From Rhodoferax sp. (GTDB lineage: Bacteria > Pseudomonadota > Gammaproteobacteria > Burkholderiales > Burkholderiaceae_C): 36,616 nt of DNA. Under the pieces are notes generated by a model. The model was not told where the DNA came from and did no database searches. It saw only the letters and a list, made by a program, of their open reading frames with translations. The stretch's first letter is position 1; the number at the start of each line of letters is the position of its first letter. The stretch covers positions 1 to 36,616 of the forward strand of contig NZ_JANXMU010000001.1 in NCBI RefSeq assembly GCF_025354435.1, in the 5' to 3' direction. A program made the position numbers and the translations under genes. Shown piece after piece: positions 25,671 through 31,828 of the stretch.

Positions 25671-26183
25671 TCAGGCCTCCACCGCCATGGCTTCGTGCAC
25701 CCTGGCCCCCAGCACGGGCTCAAACTCTGCGTTGTCACCCATCGTGCGGGCCATGTCGTTGATGAACACCTTACCGCCCACTTTCAGAACACGGCGGGCC
25801 TCCGCAAAGGTCCGTTCAAAGTCCAGCGAGTGGCACAGCGCGTAGCTGAAAATCACCACGTCAGCGCACCCGTCGGGTAGCGGCATCGCGTTGAAGTCGC
25901 CGTGCAGCAGGTCCAATTCCTCGGGGCATTGCGCCAACTGCGCGGTGCTGGCGTTCAGCAGCAGAAATTCCAGGTCAGGCCGAAGCATCTTCATGATGCG
26001 GGCCATTTCACCGACACCACACCCGGCATCGATCACCATGGCCCCAGGCGTCGGGTCCATAGCGCCCAGCAGGAAGGCCACATGCTCTTCCTCGGTGGGG
26101 CCGAACAGCGCGCCATTGAACACACGGATGCCGCGCTCCAGCACCTGGTGTGTTGCAGCATCAACGGCTTCAAGGTTCATCAT
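25671..26183 (-). CDS. Class I SAM-dependent methyltransferase, cut short by TGA
   Basis: 170 residues. The Rossmann core has SAM motif I VIDAGCGVGEMA (residues 50-61), LLHGDFNAMPLPDG, DVVIFSYALCHSLDF and VLKVGGKVFINDMAR, a Methyltransf_11-type domain. The start is well supported by AGGAG seven bases upstream and by TGATG overlap with the preceding gene. It ends at TGA 25671-25673, but the same frame continues without another stop through LGLDYTITPDVEVERLKDL, an expected carboxyl end for such enzymes, into the PP-loop domain. The visible protein lacks its last strands and may be inactive unless read through. The methyl acceptor is unknown. Confidence 0.82.
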   Translation of the reverse strand: MMNLEAVDAATHQVLERGIRVFNGALFGPTEEEHVAFLLGAMDPTPGAMVIDAGCGVGEMARIMKMLRPDLEFLLLNASTAQLAQCPEELDLLHGDFNAMPLPDGCADVVIFSYALCHSLDFERTFAEARRVLKVGGKVFINDMARTMGDNAEFEPVLGARVHEAMAVEA

Positions 26184-27043
26184 CAGATAACTCCTGCTGC
26201 GACATATGCGCCGTACAAAGAGGCTGCGGCACCAACGCCAGCCGCTATGTTTGAAGAGTTCGCAGCGCTGGCCGCCCCTTGCGTTGCCGCGATGTTTCCG
26301 TAAGTGCCTGCAGCGCCTGCCAGACCCGACTGGGCCCCTGAATATCCCTGTTGCATGGCTTGAGTTCCTGAACTTACGGCTGAAAGGGCCGTGCCTGAAT
26401 TAGCTACGGAGCTGTTTCCCTGTTGCAGTGCTAGGGCTGCGCTGGAGGCCTGGCTGCTGGCGATGTTCCGGCCCAGGTTGGCCGCGTCGGCTTTCTTGGC
26501 TGCGCCAATGGTTTCAATCTGGCGCGTGGCCATGTTTGCAGCACCTGCCTTGGCCTTGGCTGCGCCCAGGTCCATGGAGCCCTGTAGCGCCATGATTTTT
26601 CCGCTGGCTGGGTTGACCCCGGCCCGCTCCTGCTCGCGCATCGTGGCCGCGCGCTGTGCATCGACCTGCGTTTGCACGTCGGCACTGGCCTTGGCCGCTT
26701 CTGCGGCCCGGCGCTCGGGGGTGTCATAACCCTGGGCCTCGGCCACGATGGATTGCTCCAGCGGCTGGTAGGTGGTCTTGTAGTCTTTGTAGGCATCGCC
26801 CGCGATGGCCGTTTGCTGCTGGGTCGCGGCCAATTGGGCATCAGATACGGCATTTGCGCGCTCAGCCGTAGCCGCTCGGTCGGGAGCCGTTTCTGCGTAG
26901 ATCTGCTTTGCCCAATCCAACTGCTCCTTGGAAAGGGCTGCTTGCTGGAGAGCGGCGGCGTTCTGGCCGCTCGTGTCGGGCGATCCACCCAGGTAGAGCG
27001 CCCGCCCGCCGCGGCTGTGGCGTTGTTCAAAGCTCAACATCAT
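26183..27043 (-). CDS. Ala/Gln-rich phage-like protein, possible virion/ejection protein
   Basis: 286 residues of very biased composition (Ala, Gln, Ser, Gly). The amino end SRGGRALYLGGSPDTSGQNA then LSKEQLDWAKQIYAETAPDR, QAQGYDTPERRAAEA-like and GVNPASGKIMALQGSMDLG resemble proteins encoded in podovirus-type prophage virion modules. The carboxyl half is Ala/Ser/Gly repeats ending AAGVGAAASLYGAYVAAGVI, a likely membrane-active helix. This would suit an internal or ejection protein; the role is inferred from composition. Start 27043 has GGAGGG eight bases upstream and overlaps the preceding gene as ATGA. It is the only virion-like gene in the element. Confidence 0.65.
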   Translation of the reverse strand: MMLSFEQRHSRGGRALYLGGSPDTSGQNAAALQQAALSKEQLDWAKQIYAETAPDRAATAERANAVSDAQLAATQQQTAIAGDAYKDYKTTYQPLEQSIVAEAQGYDTPERRAAEAAKASADVQTQVDAQRAATMREQERAGVNPASGKIMALQGSMDLGAAKAKAGAANMATRQIETIGAAKKADAANLGRNIASSQASSAALALQQGNSSVANSGTALSAVSSGTQAMQQGYSGAQSGLAGAAGTYGNIAATQGAASAANSSNIAAGVGAAASLYGAYVAAGVI

Positions 27044-27363
27044 GGTGAAGTCCCTCCGTGCCACGTGGGCACATCAGCGAATGAATCGCTTTGGTGGGAC
27101 TTCTTGACCCGGTTGAAATAAGACCCGTGTGGGGCCCGCCGTTGGATGCTATCAAATTCGCCATCCCGCGCGCGCACGTACATCTCGGCGTTGCAACGGG
27201 ATTGAAAAATCTTTGGATTTCCTAGGTTTTCCAAGATTATGGGATTACCGCAGTGGTGGGATATTCGCCATTTCCTGAACTGGCCAGCCCCCGGTCTTTC
27301 GTACTTGTTGGCACCCTGTACCCCTCCGTTTTGGTGAGCGGCCGGGCTATTTCTTTTCGTCAT
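27040..27363 (-). CDS. Hypothetical protein of unusual composition
   Basis: 107 residues starting MTKRNSPAAHQNGGVQGANK, rich in Asn, His, Arg and Gly, with no recognisable domain and no membrane span. It has a central AT-rich part (NPIILENLGNPKIFQSRC) unlike its flanks. Its overlap with the downstream gene (ATGA at 27040-27043) and a 17-base overlap with the upstream gene argue that it is translated. The abrupt composition change could mark a deletion junction between the replication block and the virion-like gene; that is conjecture. Confidence 0.45.
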   Translation of the reverse strand: MTKRNSPAAHQNGGVQGANKYERPGAGQFRKWRISHHCGNPIILENLGNPKIFQSRCNAEMYVRARDGEFDSIQRRAPHGSYFNRVKKSHQSDSFADVPTWHGGTSP

Positions 27364-27598
27364 ATGGCCCCCCAATGAGATTGCAGAAGCGACTCCAATG
27401 CCCCGCGATTGCCAAACCTAGAGCATCGCTTTCGGCCTGTGTCTGGTGCTTGTCGCAACAGTCATTTGCCAAGGGTGGGCTTGGTGTCTCGCCGGTGCGG
27501 TGGAGAATTGAAACCAGGCTCAAGCACTCGGGTGCCCCGCCGTCTTCCGCGGGCGAAAAGGCGCAGCAGTTGGCACACGTCCGGTTGATGGCGATCAT
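27347..27598 (-). CDS. Small Cys-rich hypothetical protein
   Basis: 83 residues from ATG 27598, MIAINRTCANCCAFSPAEDG followed by APECLSLVSIL and DCCDKHQTQAESDALG. The pattern CxxCC...C...CC suggests a small zinc-binding protein, of a kind often found next to phage replication genes. The start overlaps the helicase stop as ATGA, supporting it over upstream in-frame options. Function unknown. Confidence 0.6.
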   Translation of the reverse strand: MIAINRTCANCCAFSPAEDGGAPECLSLVSILHRTGETPSPPLANDCCDKHQTQAESDALGLAIAGHWSRFCNLIGGPYDEKK

Positions 27599-28536
27599 TG
27601 GTGCCCCCTTGTCAGAAATCGATACGGTTCCACACGCGACGTGCGGTCGTCGCAAAAGCGCAGGCTGGCCGCGTCGTGCCAAAGCTTTATGGAGCCTTCC
27701 CAGGACCCGTTACGCTGCTTGTCGCACTTGAGCATGCCGCATGGCTCTGCCTGGGCTTCCAGGTCGCCGGGGTTGGCATCCAGGCGCTCGAACTTGGATT
27801 TGTTCATCCAGACGCTGAACACGTTGGATGCCTGGTCAGAAATCGCACCAGATCCCCTTACGTCGTACCGGCCTGGTGGCTTTGCTTCGCTCGACATGCC
27901 GCCAGGTTTCTTGCAGTGGGCCACGACGTGCACATGCAAGTTGCTTTCCTGTGCCAGTCGGCAGAGGTCTGTGCTGAATGCCTTCTGCTCGTCCAGGGCT
28001 TCTTCCGAAGCGCAAATCATCATCCAGGAGTCCAGAAACACATGCGTGCCCTTGTGAACTTCGGCGAAATACCGGCACAAGGCCAGCGCCCGGTCGGGGG
28101 CAATGCGCCCTACATGATCAAACAGCCACAGGCGGCCATCTGTCCAATCGTGGAAGCGGTCAATCAGCCCGGCTGAGGGGTGGGCCTCACCGCAGGCTTG
28201 GCGCGCCATACGGCTCATTGTTCGCCAGGGCAGCATTTCCAGGCTGACGATCAGCACCCGTTCACCCTGGGCGGCAAGGTCGATGGCCGCTTGTGAGGTG
28301 AACATGGATTTGCGATGGCCGTTGTAGCCGGACCAGACAGACACTTCACCAAGCCGAAAGTGGATCAGCCCCCGCGCGTTGTGTATCGACAGGCCGGGCG
28401 CAGTCTCACGTGGTGCATTGGGGTCCAGGTCGGCTTTTACCTGGTCGGCAAACTCGGATGCATTGCGCACCAGTGCGGTGAAGTTGGGCGCGTCCAGGTA
28501 GGCGCTCAGGTCCACGGTGTCGGCGATCAGTTCCAT
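27595..28536 (-). CDS. DnaB/Twinkle-type replicative helicase domain protein
   Basis: 313-residue RecA-fold ATPase resembling the helicase domain of DnaB and phage primase-helicases. GEVSVWSGYNGHRKSMFTSQ holds the P-loop (residues 70-77), which has Arg where the usual second Gly of G-x-x-x-x-G-K-S stands. LIVSLEMLPWRTMSRM is the H1a-like segment, THVFLDSWMMI the Walker B strand, VHVVAHCKKP the H3 region, and RGSGAISDQASNVFSVW the H4 region. It lacks the DnaB amino-terminal domain. GGAGG precedes ATG 28536. With the O-like initiator 500 bp upstream it forms an initiator-helicase module, so the element probably replicates its own DNA after excision. Confidence 0.8.
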   Translation of the reverse strand: MELIADTVDLSAYLDAPNFTALVRNASEFADQVKADLDPNAPRETAPGLSIHNARGLIHFRLGEVSVWSGYNGHRKSMFTSQAAIDLAAQGERVLIVSLEMLPWRTMSRMARQACGEAHPSAGLIDRFHDWTDGRLWLFDHVGRIAPDRALALCRYFAEVHKGTHVFLDSWMMICASEEALDEQKAFSTDLCRLAQESNLHVHVVAHCKKPGGMSSEAKPPGRYDVRGSGAISDQASNVFSVWMNKSKFERLDANPGDLEAQAEPCGMLKCDKQRNGSWEGSIKLWHDAASLRFCDDRTSRVEPYRFLTRGHQ

Positions 28537-29003
28537 ATCGCCTCCACTTCGCGCACCAGCGCCTTGGCCGCCCGCTCGGCTTGTTCCTGCCGGGCAGCTT
28601 CGCGCTTGATGGTGTGCAGTGAATCATGCAGGTGGCTATCACCCAACCAATCGGCAACCCAGCTTGGTGCCCAGCGGACCTTCACCAATCGGGGGATTAC
28701 CTCCAGCACCATCCAGCCCAGCTTGCGCTCGTGGTCGATCACGTCCAGTTGCTCGGGTTGGGCCCCCAGGATGTCAGCCAAGAGCTTGCCCAGGCGGGTC
28801 TTGCTGTCCATCAAGACAACCACCGACAAGCCTCGCAGCCAGTCCCAGCGGTAGGGCTGTTCAGGGTTTGCGTACACCGCGGGGTTGTCCCAGTGGACTC
28901 GACCGGCCAAGACCACCAGCACCACGTCTGTGGGTTTCAGCCCCTGGGCGCGGGCTTCTGCGATGGCGTAGGCATCACCTCGGGGGTAGGGTACGGTTTT
29001 CAT
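28527..29003 (-). CDS. Hypothetical protein between initiator and helicase
   Basis: 158 residues from ATG 29003, MKTVPYPRGDAYAIAEARAQ then LKPTDVVLVVLAGRVHWDNP and YRWDWLRGLSVVVLMDSKTR. The carboxyl end is a charged helix (IKREAARQEQAERAAKALV). No named family is recognised. The position between initiator and helicase suggests a replication accessory protein (inference). The start overlaps the initiator stop as ATGA, and the stop overlaps the helicase start by ten bases. Confidence 0.65.
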   Translation of the reverse strand: MKTVPYPRGDAYAIAEARAQGLKPTDVVLVVLAGRVHWDNPAVYANPEQPYRWDWLRGLSVVVLMDSKTRLGKLLADILGAQPEQLDVIDHERKLGWMVLEVIPRLVKVRWAPSWVADWLGDSHLHDSLHTIKREAARQEQAERAAKALVREVEAIWN

Positions 29004-29743
29004 CGTGCACCCTCCCATGGCTTGCGTTCACCTGCCGCGGTGGCGGGTGTTTTCGGCATCTCGTCTTCCCAGCGTTTGCCGTTCAACCAGGTGGCCGGGT
29101 GCGGAACGAATTTGCCTCCATCTTTCTGCCAATCAGGAGATTGCTTCTGGCTGGCCAGTGCCAACAGGATTGCGTCCACCAACTCAGCATCTGCTTTCAA
29201 TTTGGCGAAGGCTTTTTGAGCGTCGGACTTGCTGACCTTCTTGGGATAGCTGTCCCAGAATTTGACGAAGCCATCACCTGCTTGCAAAGCAGATTTCGAG
29301 GTGCTGACGGCTATTGGTGGTTCTTGGTGGTTCAATGACGGTTCGTCTGAAGTGGGCTTCAGGGGTTTGAGGAAGCCCACTTCAGGGGTACGGGAAGTGG
29401 GCTTCAGGGATGAAGCATTCTTCAGGGGTGAAGGCTCTTTCAGGGGTGCAATGGGCTTCAGGGGTGAAGCAGCCTTCAGGGGTTCACCCATCACGATGCG
29501 GTACCGATTCGTACCACGTGGCCCTTCGTTCAAAAGAACCTGAAGCTCACCACTTGCACGCAATGCAACCAGGATGTGGTTTGCGTTGCGGGGGGTCATG
29601 CGGCACTTCGCTGCAAGCGTCGGCACAGCCGGATAGCTGTTGCCATCGTCGTCGGCAAAGTCGGCCAACGCCAGTAGCATTAAAAGTTCGGTGCCGCTGT
29701 GCTGCGACTGATCCCACACGCGGGACATGACACGGATACTCAT
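29000..29743 (-). CDS. Lambda-O-like replication initiator
   Basis: 247 residues. The amino-terminal winged-helix domain (SIRVMSRVWDQSQHSGTELL, LALADFADDDGNSYPAVPTL, AAKCRMTPRNANHILVAL) is of the type used by phage O/RepA-like initiators to bind origin DNA. The carboxyl-terminal domain FVKFWDSYPKKVSKSDAQKA and FVPHPATWLNGKRWEDE is the common end of phage replication proteins. Between them lies a repetitive linker of about six-residue units ending in PLK or SLK, encoded by a phased DNA repeat. Start 29743 overlaps the upstream small gene as ATGA. As in lambda, the origin may lie inside the gene. Confidence 0.8.
   Translation of the reverse strand: MSIRVMSRVWDQSQHSGTELLMLLALADFADDDGNSYPAVPTLAAKCRMTPRNANHILVALRASGELQVLLNEGPRGTNRYRIVMGEPLKAASPLKPIAPLKEPSPLKNASSLKPTSRTPEVGFLKPLKPTSDEPSLNHQEPPIAVSTSKSALQAGDGFVKFWDSYPKKVSKSDAQKAFAKLKADAELVDAILLALASQKQSPDWQKDGGKFVPHPATWLNGKRWEDEMPKTPATAAGERKPWEGAR
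29357..29482. repeat. Seven iteron-like repeats inside the initiator gene
   Basis: YTTCAGGGR occurs at 29357, 29380, 29402, 29420, 29438, 29456 and 29474. The last five copies are spaced exactly 18 bp; the first two intervals are 23 and 22 bp. An inverted pair AGTGGGCTTC/GAAGCCCACT (29351-29360 and 29372-29381) overlaps the first copies. The 18-bp phase in an O-like gene matches the layout of lambda ori. Confidence 0.8.
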
Positions 29744-29931
29744 GCGCCCTCCCTTTGGGTCGGTCTGGCTGCCATGGTTGTAAGCAACCGGTTCCACCGC
29801 AGGCAGGTGATGCACGCAGTGGCCGTTTTGAAGGGGCCGCAGTAGCAGGGAGCTGTGGCCAGGTCTACGTGACGGGAAGGGGGTGATATGGCCCCCGCCG
29901 GTCCGACAACTATGAAATGAGGTCTAGCCAT
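29740..29931 (-). CDS. Small Cys-containing hypothetical protein
   Basis: 63 residues, MARPHFIVVGPAGAISPPSR then APCYCGPFKTATACITCLRW. The Cys spacing (CxC...CxxC) suggests a small zinc ribbon. No family is assigned. It overlaps its upstream neighbour (TGATG at 29929-29933) and the initiator (ATGA at 29740-29743), so it is translationally locked into the early operon. Confidence 0.55.
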   Translation of the reverse strand: MARPHFIVVGPAGAISPPSRHVDLATAPCYCGPFKTATACITCLRWNRLLTTMAARPTQREGA

Positions 29932-30467
29932 CAGTGCGCCTCGCTTTGCATCGCGGTGACGAGGTCGTGGCGGCGATTCTCTGCCGGGTTGCGCGCGATG
30001 CGTTTAGCTGCACTGCGCGGGGCGCCCATCAGCTTGTAGCGCGCCATCCTGGGGTGCAATAGCTGGTCGTCCGTGACAACGTGCTCGCGGTCAACGTGAA
30101 CGCGGTAGCCCCGCTCTTCCAAATCCTGGATGCGCGTAGCGATTCGCCGGTAACCCAGCGCCTCCGCTTCCACTGTGCCTAGCCCACGAGCGCCAAGGTA
30201 GCGCAAGACCCGCGGAAGCATTGCCATCTGGCTGTCACCCGCAGCACTATTTAGGCGAAGCCCTGCGCGTGCAATTTCTGCCCGGATTGCATCACATGCA
30301 ACTTTGCCAATTCGTGCTGTGGGAAGGCTTTGCTTTCCGCGTGGGAACGGCAATAATTCAGTCTGGGTGAAGTTTCTTGTACTGGTTATCTGAGATTTGA
30401 GGCCTCCTGTATTTTCCGTGCTGGGGGCTTCACCGTTTGGGTGCCGGGGTTTGTTGGTGCTGGTCAC
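29931..30467 (-). CDS. Winged-helix (HTH_39-like) protein
   Basis: 178 residues from GTG 30467. After a disordered amino end, the segment YLGARGLGTVEAEALGYRRI then ATRIQDLEERGYRVHVD matches the pattern of small phage winged-helix proteins (an A/TRI-x-DL-x-x-x-G-x-x-I/V recognition helix and wing), and YKLMGAPRS ends the fold. It is likely a DNA-binding regulator of the element; targets unknown. The start overlaps the upstream stop as GTGA. Confidence 0.6.
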   Translation of the reverse strand: MTSTNKPRHPNGEAPSTENTGGLKSQITSTRNFTQTELLPFPRGKQSLPTARIGKVACDAIRAEIARAGLRLNSAAGDSQMAMLPRVLRYLGARGLGTVEAEALGYRRIATRIQDLEERGYRVHVDREHVVTDDQLLHPRMARYKLMGAPRSAAKRIARNPAENRRHDLVTAMQSEAH

Positions 30468-30694
30468 GCTGCCACCCCCAGGCCTTGCTCAACCACGTTG
30501 ACGATCACGCCAGCAAAGCCAGCGATAGCGCGGTCACGGTAGTCGCAGTCTTCGGACAGTTGCTGCAGCGCTGTGCACAGTTGCGCTGCGCGGGCCGCTT
30601 GGGTTTTCTTGGCCAGGATGGCATCCAGTGCGGTGGTGGCGATTTGTGCACCCGCCTGCTCGGCCAAGTCGGCGGTGGTGTAGCTGGGGCTCAT
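30464..30694 (-). CDS. Small helical hypothetical protein
   Basis: 76 residues from ATG 30694: MSPSYTTADLAEQAGAQIAT, ILAKKTQAARAAQLCTALQQ, RAIAGFAGVIVNVVEQGLGV. All alpha by appearance, no membrane span strong enough to be sure, no known family. It overlaps the excisionase-like gene by ATGA. Confidence 0.55.
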   Translation of the reverse strand: MSPSYTTADLAEQAGAQIATTALDAILAKKTQAARAAQLCTALQQLSEDCDYRDRAIAGFAGVIVNVVEQGLGVAA

Positions 30695-30945
30695 GCTCCC
30701 ACCCCCAGCACGCGGCGAAGCTCGGACACTTGCCACGCAAGGCGGCCATTGATGCGCAGGGGCCGGATGGGGCCGGTTCCATCACGCATGGCCCATGCCC
30801 TCATTGTCTGAGGACGGCGGTTTAGATAATAGGCCGCTGTTGCGGTGTCAACAGTAGGGCGAGTTACTGATTCCAGCGTTGGAAACGCGAGAGGAATAGT
30901 ACTTGTGGCAGGGTGAAATTCAGGCGTAGAAGTACGTGCAGTCAT
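30691..30945 (-). CDS. Excisionase/AlpA-like DNA-binding protein
   Basis: 84 residues from ATG 30945 (AAAGGG a few bases upstream). The carboxyl part VDTATAAYYLNRRPQTMRAW and IRPLRINGRLAWQVSELRRV has the shape of a MerR-like excisionase helix-turn-helix with wing (HTH_17/AlpA type). Such proteins direct excision or activate the integrase. It is the first gene of the early operon, just after a regulatory gap with palindromes. Exact role (Xis or operon regulator) is not decided. Confidence 0.65.
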   Translation of the reverse strand: MTARTSTPEFHPATSTIPLAFPTLESVTRPTVDTATAAYYLNRRPQTMRAWAMRDGTGPIRPLRINGRLAWQVSELRRVLGVGA

Positions 30946-31206
30946 GCACAACCCTTTCTCAAAGAAGGTTGGAATGACTAGGTGGACTGTTTGCCGGGGA
31001 TAGTCCCCCTTAAAGCGGTTAATTCCGCACGCGGTATTCAGTCACTGGTAGCACGTCTTGCGCAAGACCTAGACCCGTCTAAATCAACGGGCAAGAGTAT
31101 TTTCTATCACGAAAATACGGAAAACAACAGGGGTGCAACCGAAGCCCTAATAGGCGGGTGAAGGTTCCCGCTTTTCAGCCGCTAAACCTAGCTGGGGCAA
31201 AAGGGT
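30946..31206. promoter_or_regulatory. Regulatory gap with palindromes upstream of the early operon
   Basis: No gene fits here. It contains a perfect 14-base palindrome GTCTTGCGCAAGAC (31055-31068), an inverted repeat GTATTTTC-N6-GAAAATAC (31097-31104 and 31111-31118), and a near-palindrome AACCCTTCT/AGAAGGTT at about 30951-30970. Any of these could be operators for the excisionase-like operon that reads left from 30945. The region also receives transcription from brnTA. Confidence 0.55.
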
Positions 31207-31530
31207 TCAAGCGTGGCTTTGCACCCAGCTTTTCAAGACTTCGTTGATGCGGGTTTGCCAGCCTGGTCCAGTGGCTTTGAATGCGTCCAGCACCTCTGCA
31301 TCGACACGCATATTCAAGGTGGGGCGCTTCACGGTCACGGCGGGCCTGCCCCGGCCCCGCTTGATGGCCGCACTCGCCCAGTACGTAGCCACGGCGGCGG
31401 CATCGTTGGGGTCGTAGGGTTCGCTGTTAGGCGTGAACGGGATAGGTGCGTCCTGCGCAGCTTCGCGCTTGACGCGCTCCCAGTCGCTGCCCTGGGACTT
31501 CGATTCAGTGGGCTTCTTGCCAGCTTGCAT
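31207..31530 (-). CDS. brnA: BrnA family antitoxin
   Basis: 107-residue ribbon-helix-helix antitoxin. The amino half is disordered (MQAGKKPTESKSQGSDWERV), then RPTLNMRVDAEVLDAFKATG and WQTRINEVLKSWV form the RHH domain that binds the brnTA promoter and neutralises BrnT. ATG 31530 overlaps the brnT end by 26 bases, the usual toxin-first BrnTA order. Confidence 0.85.
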   Translation of the reverse strand: MQAGKKPTESKSQGSDWERVKREAAQDAPIPFTPNSEPYDPNDAAAVATYWASAAIKRGRGRPAVTVKRPTLNMRVDAEVLDAFKATGPGWQTRINEVLKSWVQSHA

Positions 31531-31789
31531 ACAGCTTCCTTTCCTGTTTGGATGCCCGGCGCAGCGATATGGCCCGCACCTCGTTGGGTTCGCGTTGCAC
31601 GTACACCAGCACCAATACCACGCCAGCCACCTCGACCAAGGCAACGTCCATCAGCCGGGTTTCAGTGGCGCGGACCGATTCCAGCGTCAGCTTGTCCGAG
31701 GCGTTGAACACCAGGGGCGCATCCGCCAGTGAAAGCCCATGCTTGGCGATGTTGGCCGCATCTTTGTTCGGGTCGAACGTGAAGTGCAT
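31505..31789 (-). CDS. brnT: BrnT family toxin
   Basis: 94-residue ribonuclease toxin of the BrnT family (RelE-like fold). FTFDPNKDAANIAKHGLSLA, VFNASDKLT and ISLRRASKQERKLYASW match the family's F-D-x-x-K-x-x-x-N-x-x-K-H-G and R-K/R-A-x-x-x-E-R blocks. ATG 31789 follows a strong promoter. Together with brnA it could stabilise the element or act in phage defence (known of the family; inferred here). Confidence 0.9.
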   Translation of the reverse strand: MHFTFDPNKDAANIAKHGLSLADAPLVFNASDKLTLESVRATETRLMDVALVEVAGVVLVLVYVQREPNEVRAISLRRASKQERKLYASWQEAH

Positions 31790-31799
31790 GGCTTTATTT

Positions 31800-31828
31800 A
31801 TTGTAGTGGCATCAATTAACTATTTCAA
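31800..31828 (-). promoter_or_regulatory. Sigma-70 promoter of brnTA
   Basis: On the minus strand TTGAAA (31828-31823), 17-bp spacer, TACAAT (31805-31800), about ten bases before the brnT start. The -35 box overlaps the integrase stop codon. Confidence 0.8.

Noticed and set aside
25671-25673. TGA between methyltransferase and PP-loop domains as selenocysteine
   Set aside because: The position is outside both catalytic centres, and no selenocysteine insertion hairpin or Sec family is recognised; mutation or readthrough is simpler.
29340-29490. CRISPR array reading of the short repeats
   Set aside because: Repeats are nine bases with 9-14 base intervals inside a coding region; far too short for CRISPR units.
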